A DNA stretch of 50,452 bases from Clostridiales bacterium (GCA_015058155.1 SVCW01000010.1:1-50452); one strand, 5' to 3'; positions 32,653 through 42,902 are shown, numbered from the stretch's first letter. Made by a program: numbers and translations. Notes: a model not told the origin generated them from the letters alone.

Positions 32653-33438
32653 TTATTTGCCTACTCTCTTTCCGGCTTCTGTTTTTATATAGCTGCAAGT
32701 ATCATAGAAAATCTTGCTTTCCTTTGCGTCGTTGTAATCGAGCTTATAATCTACGCTATCAAGATAAGTAAAGTACTCATTTATAGCCCAGGCTACCACA
32801 GTCTCAGGATTTTCCTGCGCTGTACTTTCATACATCGCACTTGCATTTTCATCAAACTCTCCTGTCTGGTAAGCAAAAACCGGATTGTTCGAAGTTCCCA
32901 TAAGCATAAGGTTGATATAGTATTCATAGTGCCAGAGGATATGCTCTTTTAAATAAGCATATGCATCGCTGTCAATTGTTCCCCTGTGCTCGGAAATCAC
33001 GCTTTCTGCAAGAAGCGCACGCTGTGCAACCTCATTCCAGTCACACCTAAGTACCCCTTCACCTTCTGTGAGAGGGTTTATTTCATCTTCTATTTCAATT
33101 ACAAGAAGCGCATTCATGAGATCAGAAAGATAATTTCCATACCTCTCTGTCACTTCAGCATAGCTGATATATTCATTATCGATTCTGAACGCTTCTTCAA
33201 GATAGTTGAAGAACATGTAGTCCGCATCTTCATCATCAACATACCTGAGATTTGAATCAAGGTAACTCTCAATATCAGAAAGAATGCGATGTCCTTCTTC
33301 CTTGTCAGTTATGCTTTCTACCGGAATCAGTTCATTGAATCCGGCAAGTACGTCCTCTCTTGACCTGCCGCATGCAGTAAAAACAAGCAGCAAAAGAACA
33401 AGTACCAGCACAATTGAAATTGTTTTGATTCTGATCAT
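32653..33438 (-). CDS. Lipoprotein of unknown function
   Basis: 261 aa. Signal peptide with a long Leu/Val core and lipobox FTAC (lipid at Cys23). The mature part is acidic and mostly helical, with many Tyr/Trp/aromatic residues (for example DYMFFNYLEEAF, HILWHYEYYINLMLMG). I do not recognise the family. It is wedged between aroD (31 bp away) and ecfA1 (3 bp), so it is co-transcribed with the ECF module. A role at the outer face of the membrane is the only safe statement. GGAG precedes the ATG. Confidence 0.75.
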   Translation of the reverse strand: MIRIKTISIVLVLVLLLLVFTACGRSREDVLAGFNELIPVESITDKEEGHRILSDIESYLDSNLRYVDDEDADYMFFNYLEEAFRIDNEYISYAEVTERYGNYLSDLMNALLVIEIEDEINPLTEGEGVLRCDWNEVAQRALLAESVISEHRGTIDSDAYAYLKEHILWHYEYYINLMLMGTSNNPVFAYQTGEFDENASAMYESTAQENPETVVAWAINEYFTYLDSVDYKLDYNDAKESKIFYDTCSYIKTEAGKRVGK

Positions 33439-33469
33439 TTATAACATCTCCTCTCGTCGGGAGAAGACT

Positions 33470-34246
33470 TTATTTGTTTAATGAAGCCTCTCTCATTGCA
33501 ACGAGTTCTTCAAGCGGAATCTGGCCTGGTGAAAGTGAATCCTTACCCATGCAGTATGAGATACAAGTTCCGAAGTATCTGTCAGTTCTTCTAGTTTCTC
33601 TTCCTGCTTCGCCCATACCGATTAAGATGAATGGTGAAGGGTACTTGGCTTCCTTGTATTCCATAAGCTTTCTTCCAGCTTCAATAATACGTTCTGTATC
33701 GTTTTTATTTCCTGACATTACTGCCATCTTGGCGATGTCAGCTCTACCCTGGATCATATCGATTGTGTCAACGATTTCTACTGAGTTAGGTGTACCATTG
33801 TAGAGGTGAACTGAACCGATTGATACCACCTTCTTATCAGCTGCATGCTGGATTGCTTCATTGTACTTAGCTCTTCCTGAATAGTACTCAACGTCGATGA
33901 TATCGATGAGTCCGCTATCAATAGCAGTATTGATGAGGTCAAAATAATAATCTCTGTCAAAATGCTTTGCACTACCTTCGTCAGCTGTTCTTACTACGAA
34001 CATTAAAACCTTATCGTTTCCGATAATTTCTCTGATCTGTGGAAGGAGTTCAAATACAGCTTCCTTGTCGTGTGCGTCTTCATAGAAGTCAACACGCCAT
34101 TCGATAATGTCCCATGGCTTATCCTTTACTTCTGTTACTTCAGCAAGGATTTCTTCTTTAGTAACACTTGTTACAGGATAACAGATCTTAACGATTCCAT
34201 CACCGAGAGCCAGACCTTTTACAGTTACAACAATTGATTTATTCAT
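33470..34246 (-). CDS. aroD: 3-dehydroquinate dehydratase, type I
   Basis: Third step of the shikimate pathway, a Schiff-base class I dehydratase. 258 aa. Catalytic His147 (GSVHLYNGTP) and Schiff-base Lys173 (DIAKMAVM) fit the family pair; IIEWRVDFYE and the C-terminal SLSPGQIPLEEL are conserved features. The stretch GMGEAGRETRRTDRYFGT is a divergent form of the usual MGxxGxxSR block. CGGAGG precedes the ATG. Own promoter, just after the end of the ribosomal cluster. Confidence 0.93.
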   Translation of the reverse strand: MNKSIVVTVKGLALGDGIVKICYPVTSVTKEEILAEVTEVKDKPWDIIEWRVDFYEDAHDKEAVFELLPQIREIIGNDKVLMFVVRTADEGSAKHFDRDYYFDLINTAIDSGLIDIIDVEYYSGRAKYNEAIQHAADKKVVSIGSVHLYNGTPNSVEIVDTIDMIQGRADIAKMAVMSGNKNDTERIIEAGRKLMEYKEAKYPSPFILIGMGEAGRETRRTDRYFGTCISYCMGKDSLSPGQIPLEELVAMREASLNK

Positions 34247-34271
34247 ATTAAACCTCCGTTATCAGACGCAT

Positions 34272-34293
34272 GGAGTATGTCAGGACACACTCC
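34272..34293. promoter_or_regulatory. 22-bp inverted repeat in the aroD leader
   Basis: Read leftwards: GGAGTGTGTC, CT, GACATACTCC: arms of 10 bp with a single G-T pair. It lies between the aroD promoter and ribosome binding site, as an operator or an RNA hairpin. Confidence 0.5.
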
Positions 34294-34323
34294 TGCCAGT
34301 TTACTAATTTTACTTTACATTTT

Positions 34324-34352
34324 AGTATAACACATACGTACCAATTCGTAAA
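34324..34352 (-). promoter_or_regulatory. Promoter for aroD
   Basis: Read leftwards: TTTACG (34347-34352), 17 bp, TATACT (34324-34329). Confidence 0.55.
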
Positions 34353-34356
34353 TTCA

Positions 34357-34389
34357 AAAATAGAAAAGCCGGAGTATTGCTACTCCGGC
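34357..34389 (-). terminator. Terminator at the end of the ribosomal cluster
   Basis: Perfect 9-bp stem GCCGGAGTA / TACTCCGGC (34381-34389 with 34368-34376), loop GCAA, then TTTTCTATTTTT leftwards. Confidence 0.92.
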
Positions 34390-34410
34390 CGTCTGGCATG
34401 TATTATCAAA

Positions 34411-34752
34411 TTATACTAATTCGAGGAATACTGATTCAGCGTTGTCACCTCTTCTAGGTCCAAGCTTGAGAATTCTTGTGTATCCACCGTTTCTATCAGC
34501 ATACTTTGGAGCGATTTCGTCGAATAACTTTGTTACAACGTCTTCGTCATATACATATGCAAGCACCTGTCTTCTTGCGTGAAGATCTCCGCGCTTTGCA
34601 AGGGTAATTAACTTTTCTGCCTTACTTCTAGTTTCCTTAGCTCTCATTTCAGTAGTCTGGATTCTTCCTTCTCTGAAAAGGTCAGTAACGAGATTTCTCA
34701 TCATTGACTTTCTGTGAGCTGAAGGTCTACCTAACTTTCTGTAACCCTTCAT
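34411..34752 (-). CDS. rplQ: 50S ribosomal protein L17
   Basis: 113 aa. Conserved opening [19 protein letters not shown] and the C-terminal [17 protein letters not shown]. Lies at the polypeptide exit region of the 50S subunit. Last gene of the cluster, right after rpoA as in most Bacillota; GGGAG precedes the ATG. Confidence 0.97.
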   Translation of the reverse strand: MKGYRKLGRPSAHRKSMMRNLVTDLFREGRIQTTEMRAKETRSKAEKLITLAKRGDLHARRQVLAYVYDEDVVTKLFDEIAPKYADRNGGYTRILKLGPRRGDNAESVFLELV

Positions 34753-34780
34753 GTGAGTGTATCTCCCTTCTTCAAAGATT

Positions 34781-35728
34781 CTATTCGTCGCTTGGTCTTA
34801 AGCTTAAGCCAAGTTCTTCAAGTTTGTGTTTTACTTCATCAAGAGATTTCTTACCGAGATTTCTTACCTTCATCATATCTTCTTCTGAACGATGAGTAAG
34901 TTCTTCAACAGTGTTGATAGCAGCTCTCTTTAAGCAGTTGAATGAACGTACTGAGAGTTCGAGTTCTTCAATAGTCATTTCAAGTGCCTTTTCCTTCTGG
35001 TCTTCTTCCTTTTCAACCATGATTTCAAGACCATCTGTACTGTCTGTGAGTTCGATGAAGAGTGCAAGGTGTTCCTGCATAATCTTTGCACCGATTGACA
35101 CGCCTTCTTCAGGTGAAATTGAACCATCAGTCCAGATTTCAAGAATAAGCTTGTCATAGTCAGTAACCTGACCAACTCTTGTATTTTCTACAGTAAAGTT
35201 AACCTTTCTTACAGGTGTGAAAATTGAGTCAACCGGAATAACTGCGATTGGAGTGTTTTCATTCTTGTTGTTTTCAGCAAGAACGTAACCTCTTCCTCTT
35301 GCAAGATTGATTTCCATTACGAGAGTTGCATTTTCTTCGAGTGTAGCAATGTGTAAATCCGGATTAAAGATTTCCATATCTGCATCGCCGATGATATCAG
35401 CTGCAGTTACTTCCTTCGGACCAACAGCGTTGATGATAACTCTCTTAGTATTTTCTCCGTTTAATCTTACAGCGAGCTTCTTAAGATTTAAGATAATTTC
35501 TGTAACATCTTCTTTTACTCCTGGAATTGTTGAAAACTCGTGAAGTATTCCGTCGATTTTAACCGAAGTTACAGCCGCACCTGGAAGTGATGAAAGAAGA
35601 ATTCTTCTTAAACTGTTTCCAAGAGTTGTTCCGTATCCTCTTTCAAGTGGTTCAACAACGAATTTGCCGTAGTTCGGATCGTCCTGTGAATATATACATT
35701 CGATTGTTGGTTTTTCGATTTCGATCAT
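34781..35728 (-). CDS. rpoA: RNA polymerase alpha subunit
   Basis: 315 aa. N-terminal assembly domain ([21 protein letters not shown]) and C-terminal domain with the two helix-hairpin motifs ([36 protein letters not shown]) that contact UP elements and activators. The acidic linker contains the run [17 protein letters not shown] precedes the ATG. Confidence 0.98.
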   Translation of the reverse strand: MIEIEKPTIECIYSQDDPNYGKFVVEPLERGYGTTLGNSLRRILLSSLPGAAVTSVKIDGILHEFSTIPGVKEDVTEIILNLKKLAVRLNGENTKRVIINAVGPKEVTAADIIGDADMEIFNPDLHIATLEENATLVMEINLARGRGYVLAENNKNENTPIAVIPVDSIFTPVRKVNFTVENTRVGQVTDYDKLILEIWTDGSISPEEGVSIGAKIMQEHLALFIELTDSTDGLEIMVEKEEDQKEKALEMTIEELELSVRSFNCLKRAAINTVEELTHRSEEDMMKVRNLGKKSLDEVKHKLEELGLSLRPSDE

Positions 35729-35785
35729 TTAAAAAACCTCCTTATTATCCCAAGATATAGCTCATAAATTACTCTACGCGCTATA

Positions 35786-36406
35786 CTACTTTGAGTATAA
35801 TTCGACGATTAAGTGTTCTGCTACCGGTGTATCAATTTCTGATCTTGTAGGGAGCGTAACAACTTTACCTTCTAACTTTTCAACGTCAACTGTAAGCCAT
35901 GAAGGAACAGTGATTGACATTTCCTTAACTTCCTTGAACTTAGGAGAATTTGTGCTCTTTTCCTTAACCTTGATAACGTCTCCAGCCTTAACTTCGTATG
36001 AAGGGATGTTTACCTTCTTACCGTTTACTGTGAAGTGGCTGTGTGTAACGAGCTGTCTTGCTTCCTTTCTTGATGAAGCAAATCCAAGTCTGAATACTAC
36101 GTTGTCAAGTCTTGATTCGAGAAGGATTAAGAGGTTTTCACCAGTCATACCCTTCTTTCTTGCAGCCTTGTCAAATAAATTTCTGAACTGAGTTTCCTGG
36201 AGTCCATAGAATCTCTTTGTCTTCTGCTTTTCTCTAAGCTGTGTACCATAGTCTGACATCTTCTTTCTGTTCTGACCATGCTGTCCAGGAGCGTAATTTC
36301 TCTTTTCAAGCGCACACTTTGAGCTGTAGCATCTTTCTCCCTTTAAGAATAACTTCTGTCCTTCTCTTCTGCAGAGTCTGCAGTTAGCGTCTGTATATCT
36401 TGCCAT
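35786..36406 (-). CDS. rpsD: 30S ribosomal protein S4
   Basis: 206 aa. Early 16S rRNA binder. This is the zinc-binding form, with Cys9, Cys12, Cys26 and Cys31 in the N-terminal domain, then the S4 RNA-binding domain ([28 protein letters not shown]). It stays inside the alpha operon here, unlike B. subtilis where rpsD is separate. Confidence 0.97.
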   Translation of the reverse strand: MARYTDANCRLCRREGQKLFLKGERCYSSKCALEKRNYAPGQHGQNRKKMSDYGTQLREKQKTKRFYGLQETQFRNLFDKAARKKGMTGENLLILLESRLDNVVFRLGFASSRKEARQLVTHSHFTVNGKKVNIPSYEVKAGDVIKVKEKSTNSPKFKEVKEMSITVPSWLTVDVEKLEGKVVTLPTRSEIDTPVAEHLIVELYSK

Positions 36407-36428
36407 TTTAAATTACTCCTCCTTTCTA

Positions 36429-36827
36429 TTAGACTCTTCTTCTCTTAGGTGGTCTGCATCCGTTATGTGGAATAGGCGTGATGTCCTTAATCATAGTGAT
36501 TTCAAGACCTGCAGCCTGAAGTGCTCTGATTGCAGCTTCTCTTCCTGAACCAGGACCCTTAACGTATACTTCTACAGTCTTGAGTCCGTGTTCCATAGCA
36601 CCCTTAGCAGCTTCTTCTGCTGCCATCTGTGCTGCGAATGGAGTAGACTTTCTTGAACCCTTAAAACCAAGTGATCCGGCACTTGACCATGAAAGTGCAT
36701 TACCGTTTAAATCTGTGAGAGTAACAAGAGTATTGTTAAAGGATGACTGAATATGTGCCTGGCCTTTTTCGATGTTCTTGCGTTCTCTTCTCTTTTTTCT
36801 TACTGTCTTCTTTACAGCTTTAGCCAT
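36429..36827 (-). CDS. rpsK: 30S ribosomal protein S11
   Basis: 132 aa. Basic N terminus, then [18 protein letters not shown] and the C-terminal signature [18 protein letters not shown]. Forms the platform of the small subunit with S6, S18 and S21. CCTCC-type ribosome binding site on the complementary strand. Confidence 0.98.
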   Translation of the reverse strand: MAKAVKKTVRKKRRERKNIEKGQAHIQSSFNNTLVTLTDLNGNALSWSSAGSLGFKGSRKSTPFAAQMAAEEAAKGAMEHGLKTVEVYVKGPGSGREAAIRALQAAGLEITMIKDITPIPHNGCRPPKRRRV

Positions 36828-36841
36828 TTCATCCTACCTCC

Positions 36842-37219
36842 TTACTTTCCAGCTTTCTTCTTTCTACCTACAGTCTTCTTAGGACCCTTACGAGTTCTCG
36901 CGTTAGTCTTAGTCTTCTGACCTCTAACTGGGAGATTTCTTCTGTGTCTAATTCCTCTGTAGCAACCGATTTCCATGAGTCTCTTGATGTTGAGTGATAC
37001 TTCTCTTCTGAGATCTCCTTCAACAACGTATTCCTGGTCGATAATCTTTCTGATTCTACCAGCTTCATCTTCTGATAAATCCTTAACTCTGATATCAGGA
37101 TTTACTTCTGCCTTTTCGAGAATGTCGTTAGCAGTCTTTCTACCAATACCGTAGATGTAAGTAAGACCGATTTCTACTCTCTTATCTCTTGGTAAGTCTA
37201 CACCGGCTATTCTAGCCAT
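36842..37219 (-). CDS. rpsM: 30S ribosomal protein S13
   Basis: 125 aa. [25 protein letters not shown] at the start and [25 protein letters not shown] near the end are diagnostic when read in short blocks. It sits in the head of the 30S and contacts the 50S. A 106-bp gap with a GCGC-rich hairpin (37247-37260) separates it from rpmJ; the gap is large for this cluster and might hold a regulatory site. Confidence 0.97.
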   Translation of the reverse strand: MARIAGVDLPRDKRVEIGLTYIYGIGRKTANDILEKAEVNPDIRVKDLSEDEAGRIRKIIDQEYVVEGDLRREVSLNIKRLMEIGCYRGIRHRRNLPVRGQKTKTNARTRKGPKKTVGRKKKAGK

Positions 37220-37325
37220 ACGTCCCTCCTTCTCCTATCTTCCGTCGCGCAACGAGGCGCAATATAGACAGGTTTCTCTTTCAATTCTTTACTATATAAA
37301 TGTTACTAATTAATAATTTGATTTA

Positions 37326-37439
37326 TCAGCCCTGCTTCTGCTTGTGCTTTGGGTTTTCGCAGATTACCATAACCTTACCGTTTCTCTTGATAATCTTGCA
37401 CTTTTCGCAGATAGGCTTTACTGATGCTCTAACTTTCAT
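37326..37439 (-). CDS. rpmJ: 50S ribosomal protein L36
   Basis: 37 aa, found by direct translation: [20 protein letters not shown] at the N terminus and [12 protein letters not shown] at the C terminus. Zinc-ribbon ligands Cys11, Cys14, Cys27 and His32 are present, so it is the zinc-binding form. GGAGG lies 8 nt before the ATG. Between infA and rpsM as in most bacteria. Confidence 0.97.
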   Translation of the reverse strand: MKVRASVKPICEKCKIIKRNGKVMVICENPKHKQKQG

Positions 37440-37453
37440 CGGATTAACCTCCT

Positions 37454-37672
37454 CTACTTATCTCTCCATGTGATTCTTCCTCTTGTAAGGTCATATGGTG
37501 AAAGTTCAACCTTTACCTTATCTCCAGGGAGAATTCTGATGAAGTTCATTCTGATTTTTCCTGAAATGTGCGCGAGTACTTCGTATCCGTTATCAAGCTT
37601 AACCTTGAACTGAGCGTTCGGCTGAGCATCTACAACAGTTCCGAATACCTCGATGACGTCTTTCTTCGCCAT
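37454..37672 (-). CDS. infA: Translation initiation factor IF-1
   Basis: 72 aa S1/OB-fold protein ([38 protein letters not shown]) that binds the A site during initiation. GGAG precedes the ATG; it lies 15 bp after map. Confidence 0.98.
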   Translation of the reverse strand: MAKKDVIEVFGTVVDAQPNAQFKVKLDNGYEVLAHISGKIRMNFIRILPGDKVKVELSPYDLTRGRITWRDK

Positions 37673-37687
37673 AAATACATCTCCTTC

Positions 37688-38440
37688 TTATTCAAACAAC
37701 GTTATGAGCTCGGGCTCACCATCAGTTATAACTACTGTATTTTCGTAGTGTGCGGAAAGGAGTCCGTCACTTGTTACCACTGTCCACTCATCATCGAGTA
37801 CATCTACTCCGTAGTGACCCTGTGTAATCATCGGTTCTATGGCAAATACCATACCTTCCGCAAGTCTCGGACCTCTTCCAGGCTTTCCGTAATTCGGGAT
37901 CTGTGGATCTTCGTGCATATTGCTTCCGATACCATGTCCGACATAATCCCTTATTACTCCAAAACCTTCCTTTTCTGCAAGAAGCTGAATTGCATGTGAA
38001 ATATCTGATAATCTGTATCCCACCTTGCAGAATTCAAGTCCTGCAAAGAAACTGTCGCGAGTCGCCTCTATAAGATGCTTTGCTTCTACGCTGATTTCTC
38101 CTACGCCGTATGTTCTCGCCGCATCGCTGTAATATCCTTTGTAGATACATCCAGTATCGACACTGACGATATCTCCCTCTCTAAGTATTCTGTTCTTTGA
38201 AGGGATACCGTGTACCACTTCATCGTTTACAGAAACACAGGCAGCCGCCGGGAAACCGCCGTATCCTTTGAAGGCCGGAATCATTTTGTACTTAAGGATT
38301 GTATCTTCTACAAACTTGTCAACGTCCCATGTGGACATGCCAGGCTTGATGTAGTTTTCAAGTTCCTTAAGGATGAATCCCGTAACCTTCCCGGATTCGC
38401 GCATTAAGCTTATCTCATCTTTTGACTTAATGATGATCAT
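37688..38440 (-). CDS. map: Methionine aminopeptidase, type I
   Basis: Removes the initiator Met from nascent proteins. 250 aa. Metal ligands in SVDTGCIYKGYYSDAA, GHGIGSNMHEDPQI, and EPMI ... HYENTVVI. It begins 6 bp after adk with only a weak ribosome binding site (GGG), so it is probably coupled to adk translation. Confidence 0.97.
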   Translation of the reverse strand: MIIIKSKDEISLMRESGKVTGFILKELENYIKPGMSTWDVDKFVEDTILKYKMIPAFKGYGGFPAAACVSVNDEVVHGIPSKNRILREGDIVSVDTGCIYKGYYSDAARTYGVGEISVEAKHLIEATRDSFFAGLEFCKVGYRLSDISHAIQLLAEKEGFGVIRDYVGHGIGSNMHEDPQIPNYGKPGRGPRLAEGMVFAIEPMITQGHYGVDVLDDEWTVVTSDGLLSAHYENTVVITDGEPELITLFE

Positions 38441-38446
38441 AATCTA

Positions 38447-39088
38447 TTACCCAAGTACTTTAACGATGTCAGCAAATACATTGTCAAGGCCTGTAGCACC
38501 ATCGATATGAGCGATAACGCCTGCCTTTTCGTAGAAATCTACGAGAGGCTTTGTCTGTGCTTCATATACTTCGATTCTGTTTTCTACAGTTTCCTTTGTA
38601 TCGTCGGCTCTCTGGTAGAGTTCGCCTCCGCAAGTATCACAAACGCCTTCAGTCTTAGGAGGCATATTTACCTTGTGATAGCTAGCTCCGCAAGCTCTGC
38701 ATACGAGTCTGCCTGTAAGTCTTGTGATGAGTTCTTCCTTTTCAACAGCGATGTCGAGTACGTGCTCAACCTTTCTGCCGTGAGCTGCGAGGAATTCATC
38801 AAGCTTTTCTGCCTGGTAAACTGTTCTTGGGAAACCGTCAAGAAGGAATCCTTCCTTACAGTCTTCTTCAAGAAGTCTGCTGCAGGCGATTTCTACAACG
38901 AGATCATCTGGAACGAGCTCGCCCTTATTCATATATTCCTGGGCTTTCTTTCCAAGCTCTGTACCCTTTTTGATGTTTTCTCTGAAGATATCTCCAGTTG
39001 AAATATGAGGGATATTATACTTTTCTACTATTCTCACTGCCTGAGTGCCTTTTCCTGCACCCGGAGGGCCAAGTAAAATTAAATTCAT
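38447..39088 (-). CDS. adk: Adenylate kinase
   Basis: 213 aa. P-loop GPPGAGKGTQ at residues 7-16, AMP-binding STGDIFREN, DGFPRTVYQA. The LID carries a zinc finger of the Gram-positive type (Cys-x2-Cys in CRACG and CDTCG). Conserved position between secY and map. Confidence 0.98.
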   Translation of the reverse strand: MNLILLGPPGAGKGTQAVRIVEKYNIPHISTGDIFRENIKKGTELGKKAQEYMNKGELVPDDLVVEIACSRLLEEDCKEGFLLDGFPRTVYQAEKLDEFLAAHGRKVEHVLDIAVEKEELITRLTGRLVCRACGASYHKVNMPPKTEGVCDTCGGELYQRADDTKETVENRIEVYEAQTKPLVDFYEKAGVIAHIDGATGLDNVFADIVKVLG

Positions 39089-39103
39089 ATCGTCATCTCC
39101 TTA

Positions 39104-40387
39104 TTACTTTAAGAAACCTTCATAGTTTCTCATGAGCAACTGGTTGTCAAGCTGTTTTACTGTATCGAGTGCAACACCGACTGCGATTAAGAGTGATGTA
39201 CCACCGAAATTGAAGTCAAGAGCTGTAAACTGGCTGATTATTGTAGGTAAAATCGCGATAATTACGAGGAAAACTGCTCCTACGAATGTAATTCTTGACA
39301 TTACCTTTGCTAAATATTCAGCTGTCGGTCTTCCAGGTCTGATACCAGGAATGAAACCGCCGTTATTCTTTAAGTTGCCTGCAATTTCTACAGGATTGAA
39401 TGAAATCGCTGTGTAGAAATATGTGAAAGCAACGATGAGAACTGCATTGAAAATTGTGTAAATAGTTACTCCAGCAGCATTACCGTAAGGTGAAAGCCAG
39501 TTTGTAACAAACGCTGCAAATCCTGAATTTGGCCAGAAATATGTGAGCGTAAGTGGGAACTGGAGTAATGAGAGTGAGAAGATAACCGGCATTACACCTG
39601 CCTGGTTAACCTTGATAGGAATGAATGTTGACTGTCCGCCATACATCTTTCTACCAACTACTCTCTTTGCATACTGCACAGGAACCTTTCTCTGACCCTG
39701 CTGAATCATAATGATACCTACGATTACGATTACAGCGAATACGAGGAAGATGATAAGTCCGATAATGCTTACCTGACCGTTGATCACCTTGATTGCTGTG
39801 CTGTGAACTGCTGACGGAACTCTTGAGATGATACCTGCGAAGATTAAGAGTGAGATACCATTTCCGATTCCACGTTCATTGATCTGTTCGCCAAGCCACA
39901 TGAGGAATGCAGTACCTGCAGCAAGTGTAAGAACGATTACGATAACATTGAAGATGTTAGTGCTGATAAGCGCTCTTCTGAATAAACCTACTGTAAGACC
40001 TACTGCCTGAACGAGAGCGAGTACAACTGTGAGATATCTAGTGTACTGCGCCATCTTCTTTCTTCCTTCAGGACCTTCTTTAGTGAGTCTCTCGAGTGCA
40101 GGAATTGCAACTGCGAGAAGCTGTAAGATGATTGATGCTGTAATGTACGGAGTGATACTAAGCGCAAAAATTGTGAACTGGCTGAATGCACCACCCGAGA
40201 ACAAATCAAACAACGCGAACAAACCTGTACCGCCATCGAATACCTGGCTTAAAATTTCTCTGTCCATTCCCGGAACAGGGATGTTTGAGCCGATTCTGAA
40301 AATTACGAGCATCCAGAATGTGAAAATCATCTTCTGTCTGATCTCTTTAACTTTCCAGGCCTGAGCAATTGTTTTGAGCGCACTCAT
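39104..40387 (-). CDS. secY: Protein translocase subunit SecY
   Basis: 427 aa, ten membrane helices forming the SecYEG channel. Conserved blocks: GSNIPVPGMD, plug/ring region near FSLFDL-like LFALFDLFSGG, IINGQVSIIG loop, and the cytoplasmic loop GGFIPGIRPGRPTAEYL before the last helices. The ATG is 1 bp after the rplO stop. Confidence 0.97.
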   Translation of the reverse strand: MSALKTIAQAWKVKEIRQKMIFTFWMLVIFRIGSNIPVPGMDREILSQVFDGGTGLFALFDLFSGGAFSQFTIFALSITPYITASIILQLLAVAIPALERLTKEGPEGRKKMAQYTRYLTVVLALVQAVGLTVGLFRRALISTNIFNVIVIVLTLAAGTAFLMWLGEQINERGIGNGISLLIFAGIISRVPSAVHSTAIKVINGQVSIIGLIIFLVFAVIVIVGIIMIQQGQRKVPVQYAKRVVGRKMYGGQSTFIPIKVNQAGVMPVIFSLSLLQFPLTLTYFWPNSGFAAFVTNWLSPYGNAAGVTIYTIFNAVLIVAFTYFYTAISFNPVEIAGNLKNNGGFIPGIRPGRPTAEYLAKVMSRITFVGAVFLVIIAILPTIISQFTALDFNFGGTSLLIAVGVALDTVKQLDNQLLMRNYEGFLK

Positions 40388-40388
40388 C

Positions 40389-40829
40389 TTAGATCACCTC
40401 TGCCTTTCCTCCAGCAGCTTCGATCTTTTCGATAGCCGTCTTGCTGAACTTCTGAGCTTTAACTTCTACGCTCTTTTCAAGAGTTCCGTTTCCGAGAACC
40501 TTGATTCCGTCCTTAACCTGCTTTACAATTCCTTCTTCCTTGAGAAGTTCAGGTGTAACAACTGTTCCGGCTTCGAATCTATTTAAGTCGTCAACATTGA
40601 TAATTGTGTATTCTGTGCCCCAGATGTTTGTGAAGCCTCTCTTAGGGAGTCTTCTGTAGAGTGGCATCTGTCCACCTTCGAATCCAAGTCTAACGCCGCC
40701 GCCTGATCTTGAATTCTGACCGTTCATACCTCTACCAGCAGTCTTACCCTGTCCAGTAGCTGTACCTCTACCTTTTCTCTTTGGAGCTTTAGTAGCACCT
40801 GCAGGTGCGTGTAATTCATGAAGTTTCAT
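40389..40829 (-). CDS. rplO: 50S ribosomal protein L15
   Basis: 146 aa. Gly/Lys/Arg-rich N-terminal tail ([40 protein letters not shown]) that threads into 23S rRNA, then a globular domain. Late assembly protein. Confidence 0.97.
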   Translation of the reverse strand: MKLHELHAPAGATKAPKRKGRGTATGQGKTAGRGMNGQNSRSGGGVRLGFEGGQMPLYRRLPKRGFTNIWGTEYTIINVDDLNRFEAGTVVTPELLKEEGIVKQVKDGIKVLGNGTLEKSVEVKAQKFSKTAIEKIEAAGGKAEVI

Positions 40830-40846
40830 AAGTCCTGCACCTCCGA

Positions 40847-41026
40847 TTATAATTCTTCAACTGTAACAAGATGCTTAACCTTTTCGATTGCTCCACGAGC
40901 CTGTGGGCAGTCTGTAAGTTCTACTGAGTGCTGCATCTTCTTAAGTCCTAACGCTTCTACTACCTTCTTCTGCTTAGGGGAAGCGCCAATTGTGCTCTTA
41001 GTAAGTGTAACCTTAATCTTTGCCAT
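40847..41026 (-). CDS. rpmD: 50S ribosomal protein L30
   Basis: 59 aa, found by direct translation: [20 protein letters not shown], then [19 protein letters not shown], ending HLVTVEEL. The family core IGxxxxQKxxxxALGLxK is intact. AGGAGG precedes the ATG; it lies between rpsE and rplO as usual. Confidence 0.97.
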   Translation of the reverse strand: MAKIKVTLTKSTIGASPKQKKVVEALGLKKMQHSVELTDCPQARGAIEKVKHLVTVEEL

Positions 41027-41039
41027 TATAGCGTCCTCC

Positions 41040-41546
41040 TTATCCTAAAATTTCTTCAACAGTCTTGCCTCTGAGCTTTGCAACCTTTTCAGCTGTTGCA
41101 AGAGTCTTGAGTGCTTCGAGTGTAGCATAAGCCATGTTTGCTGTATTGTTTGAGCCAAGTGACTTAGCTCTTACGTCCTTAACACCTGCAGCTTCGAGTA
41201 CTGTACGTACTGATGAACCTGCGATAACTCCAGTACCAGGTGCAGCTGGCATAAGGAGAACCTTACCAGCTCCGAAAATACCGAGGTTTCTGTGCGGGAT
41301 AGTAGTTCCAACTGTAGGAACTGTGATTAAATTCTTCTTTGCATCTTCTGTTGCTTTTCTTACAGCTTCAGGAATTTCCTGAGCCTTACCAATACCGCAA
41401 CCTACAACGCCAGCGCCGTCGCCAACTACAACTGTTACTGAGAATCTCATGTTTCTTCCGCCCTTAACAGTCTTAGCAACACGTCTGATGCTTACGATTG
41501 TTTCTTTTAACTCAAGCTTAGATGCGTCTATCTGATTCTGTCGCAT
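41040..41546 (-). CDS. rpsE: 30S ribosomal protein S5
   Basis: 168 aa. Double-stranded-RNA-binding-like N-terminal domain ([20 protein letters not shown]) and C-terminal domain ([20 protein letters not shown]). Involved in decoding fidelity and mRNA unwinding at the entry tunnel. AGGAGG precedes the ATG. Confidence 0.98.
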   Translation of the reverse strand: MRQNQIDASKLELKETIVSIRRVAKTVKGGRNMRFSVTVVVGDGAGVVGCGIGKAQEIPEAVRKATEDAKKNLITVPTVGTTIPHRNLGIFGAGKVLLMPAAPGTGVIAGSSVRTVLEAAGVKDVRAKSLGSNNTANMAYATLEALKTLATAEKVAKLRGKTVEEILG

Positions 41547-41561
41547 TCTTTTTCCCTCCTG

Positions 41562-41927
41562 TTAGAAATTGAGACCGGCTTCTCTAGCACCGTCTGCGAG
41601 TTCCTTTACTCTTCCGTGATATAAGTATCCGCCTCTGTCGAAGCAAACTGTGTCGATACCCTTTTCGAGAGCTCTCTTAGCCACAACTTCTCCAACCTTC
41701 TTAGCAGCATCCTTATTTCCACCGTAACCGATTTCTGCCTTAACTTCCTTTTCAAGTGAAGTAGCAGCTACAAGTGTAACTCCGTTTACGTCGTCAATAA
41801 TCTGACATGAAATGTTCTTATTACTTCTGTAAACGCAAAGTCTAGGTCTTTCAGGAGTTCCAAATACAGTCTTTCTAACTCTTTCGTGTCTCTTAACACG
41901 TCTATCATTTCTGCTTTCAATAGCCAT
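41562..41927 (-). CDS. rplR: 50S ribosomal protein L18
   Basis: 121 aa. 5S rRNA-binding protein: [33 protein letters not shown], and the conserved end [19 protein letters not shown]. Confidence 0.98.
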   Translation of the reverse strand: MAIESRNDRRVKRHERVRKTVFGTPERPRLCVYRSNKNISCQIIDDVNGVTLVAATSLEKEVKAEIGYGGNKDAAKKVGEVVAKRALEKGIDTVCFDRGGYLYHGRVKELADGAREAGLNF

Positions 41928-41948
41928 AATGCTCGTACTCCTTTCCTA

Positions 41949-42488
41949 TTATTTACCTGTCTTGCCTTCTTTTCTACGGATAACTTCATCAACGTACTTG
42001 ATTCCCTTGCCCTTGTAAGGTTCAGGCTGTCTCCACTTTCTGATGTTAGCCGTATAATTTCCAACAAATGCCTTGTCAATACCCTTAACGATTATTTCAG
42101 TCGCTGATGGAACTTCTGTTGTGATTCCTTCAGGGTCTTCCATAATAATAGGATGTGAGTAACCAAGGTTCATCACGAGATTCTTGCCCTGCTTTTCAGC
42201 CTTGTAACCAACACCTACGAGCTGGAGCTTCTTTTCGTATCCTGCAGTAACGCCTACAACCATGTTGTTGATGAGTGTTCTTGCAAGACCGTGCTGTGAT
42301 CTGTTTTCCTTAGCATCGCTGTCTCTTGAAACAGTGAGTGTTCCTTCGTTAATTTCTACTTTGATTAACTTGCTGATCTGTTCCTGTAATTCGCCCTTAG
42401 GTCCCTTTACAGTAACAACGTTGTTGCTATCAACCTTAACCTCTACGCCGGCAGGAAGAGCAACAGGTAATCTACCTATTCTTGACAT
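41949..42488 (-). CDS. rplF: 50S ribosomal protein L6
   Basis: 179 aa. [16 protein letters not shown] at the N terminus, [20 protein letters not shown] in the middle, and the signature [20 protein letters not shown] at the C terminus. Located near the factor-binding site of the 50S. Confidence 0.98.
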   Translation of the reverse strand: MSRIGRLPVALPAGVEVKVDSNNVVTVKGPKGELQEQISKLIKVEINEGTLTVSRDSDAKENRSQHGLARTLINNMVVGVTAGYEKKLQLVGVGYKAEKQGKNLVMNLGYSHPIIMEDPEGITTEVPSATEIIVKGIDKAFVGNYTANIRKWRQPEPYKGKGIKYVDEVIRRKEGKTGK

Positions 42489-42503
42489 ATCTTTATCCTC
42501 CTA

Positions 42504-42902
42504 CTACCAAACGTAACAAATAACTTCGCCGCCAACGCCAAGCTTTCTAGCTTCCTTATCGCTGATAACGCCCTTTGAAGTTGAAACGATAGCGATTCCG
42601 AGTCCTCCGAGTACCTTTGGTACATCGTCAGCCTTAGCATAAACCTTGAGACCAGGCTTTGAAATCTTCTTGATTCCACTGATAACTCTTTCTTTGTGTG
42701 CACCGTACTTCATGTAAATTCTGATAGTACCCTGCTTGTTGTCTTCGATTACATCGAATCCCTTAATGTAGCCTTCTTCAGTAAGAATGCCAGCGATTGA
42801 CTTCTTCATCTTTGAAGCAGGTACATCAACTGTGTCATGTCCTACAGTATTGGCATTTCTGATTCTTGTTAGCATATCTGCTATAGGATCTGTCATTGTC
42901 AT
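42504..42902 (-). CDS. rpsH: 30S ribosomal protein S8
   Basis: 132 aa. [20 protein letters not shown] and the C-terminal [20 protein letters not shown] are diagnostic. The first ATG is closest to the GGAG; a second in-frame ATG two codons later is also possible. S8 binds 16S helix 21 and in E. coli represses the spc operon. Confidence 0.98.
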   Translation of the reverse strand: MTMTDPIADMLTRIRNANTVGHDTVDVPASKMKKSIAGILTEEGYIKGFDVIEDNKQGTIRIYMKYGAHKERVISGIKKISKPGLKVYAKADDVPKVLGGLGIAIVSTSKGVISDKEARKLGVGGEVICYVW

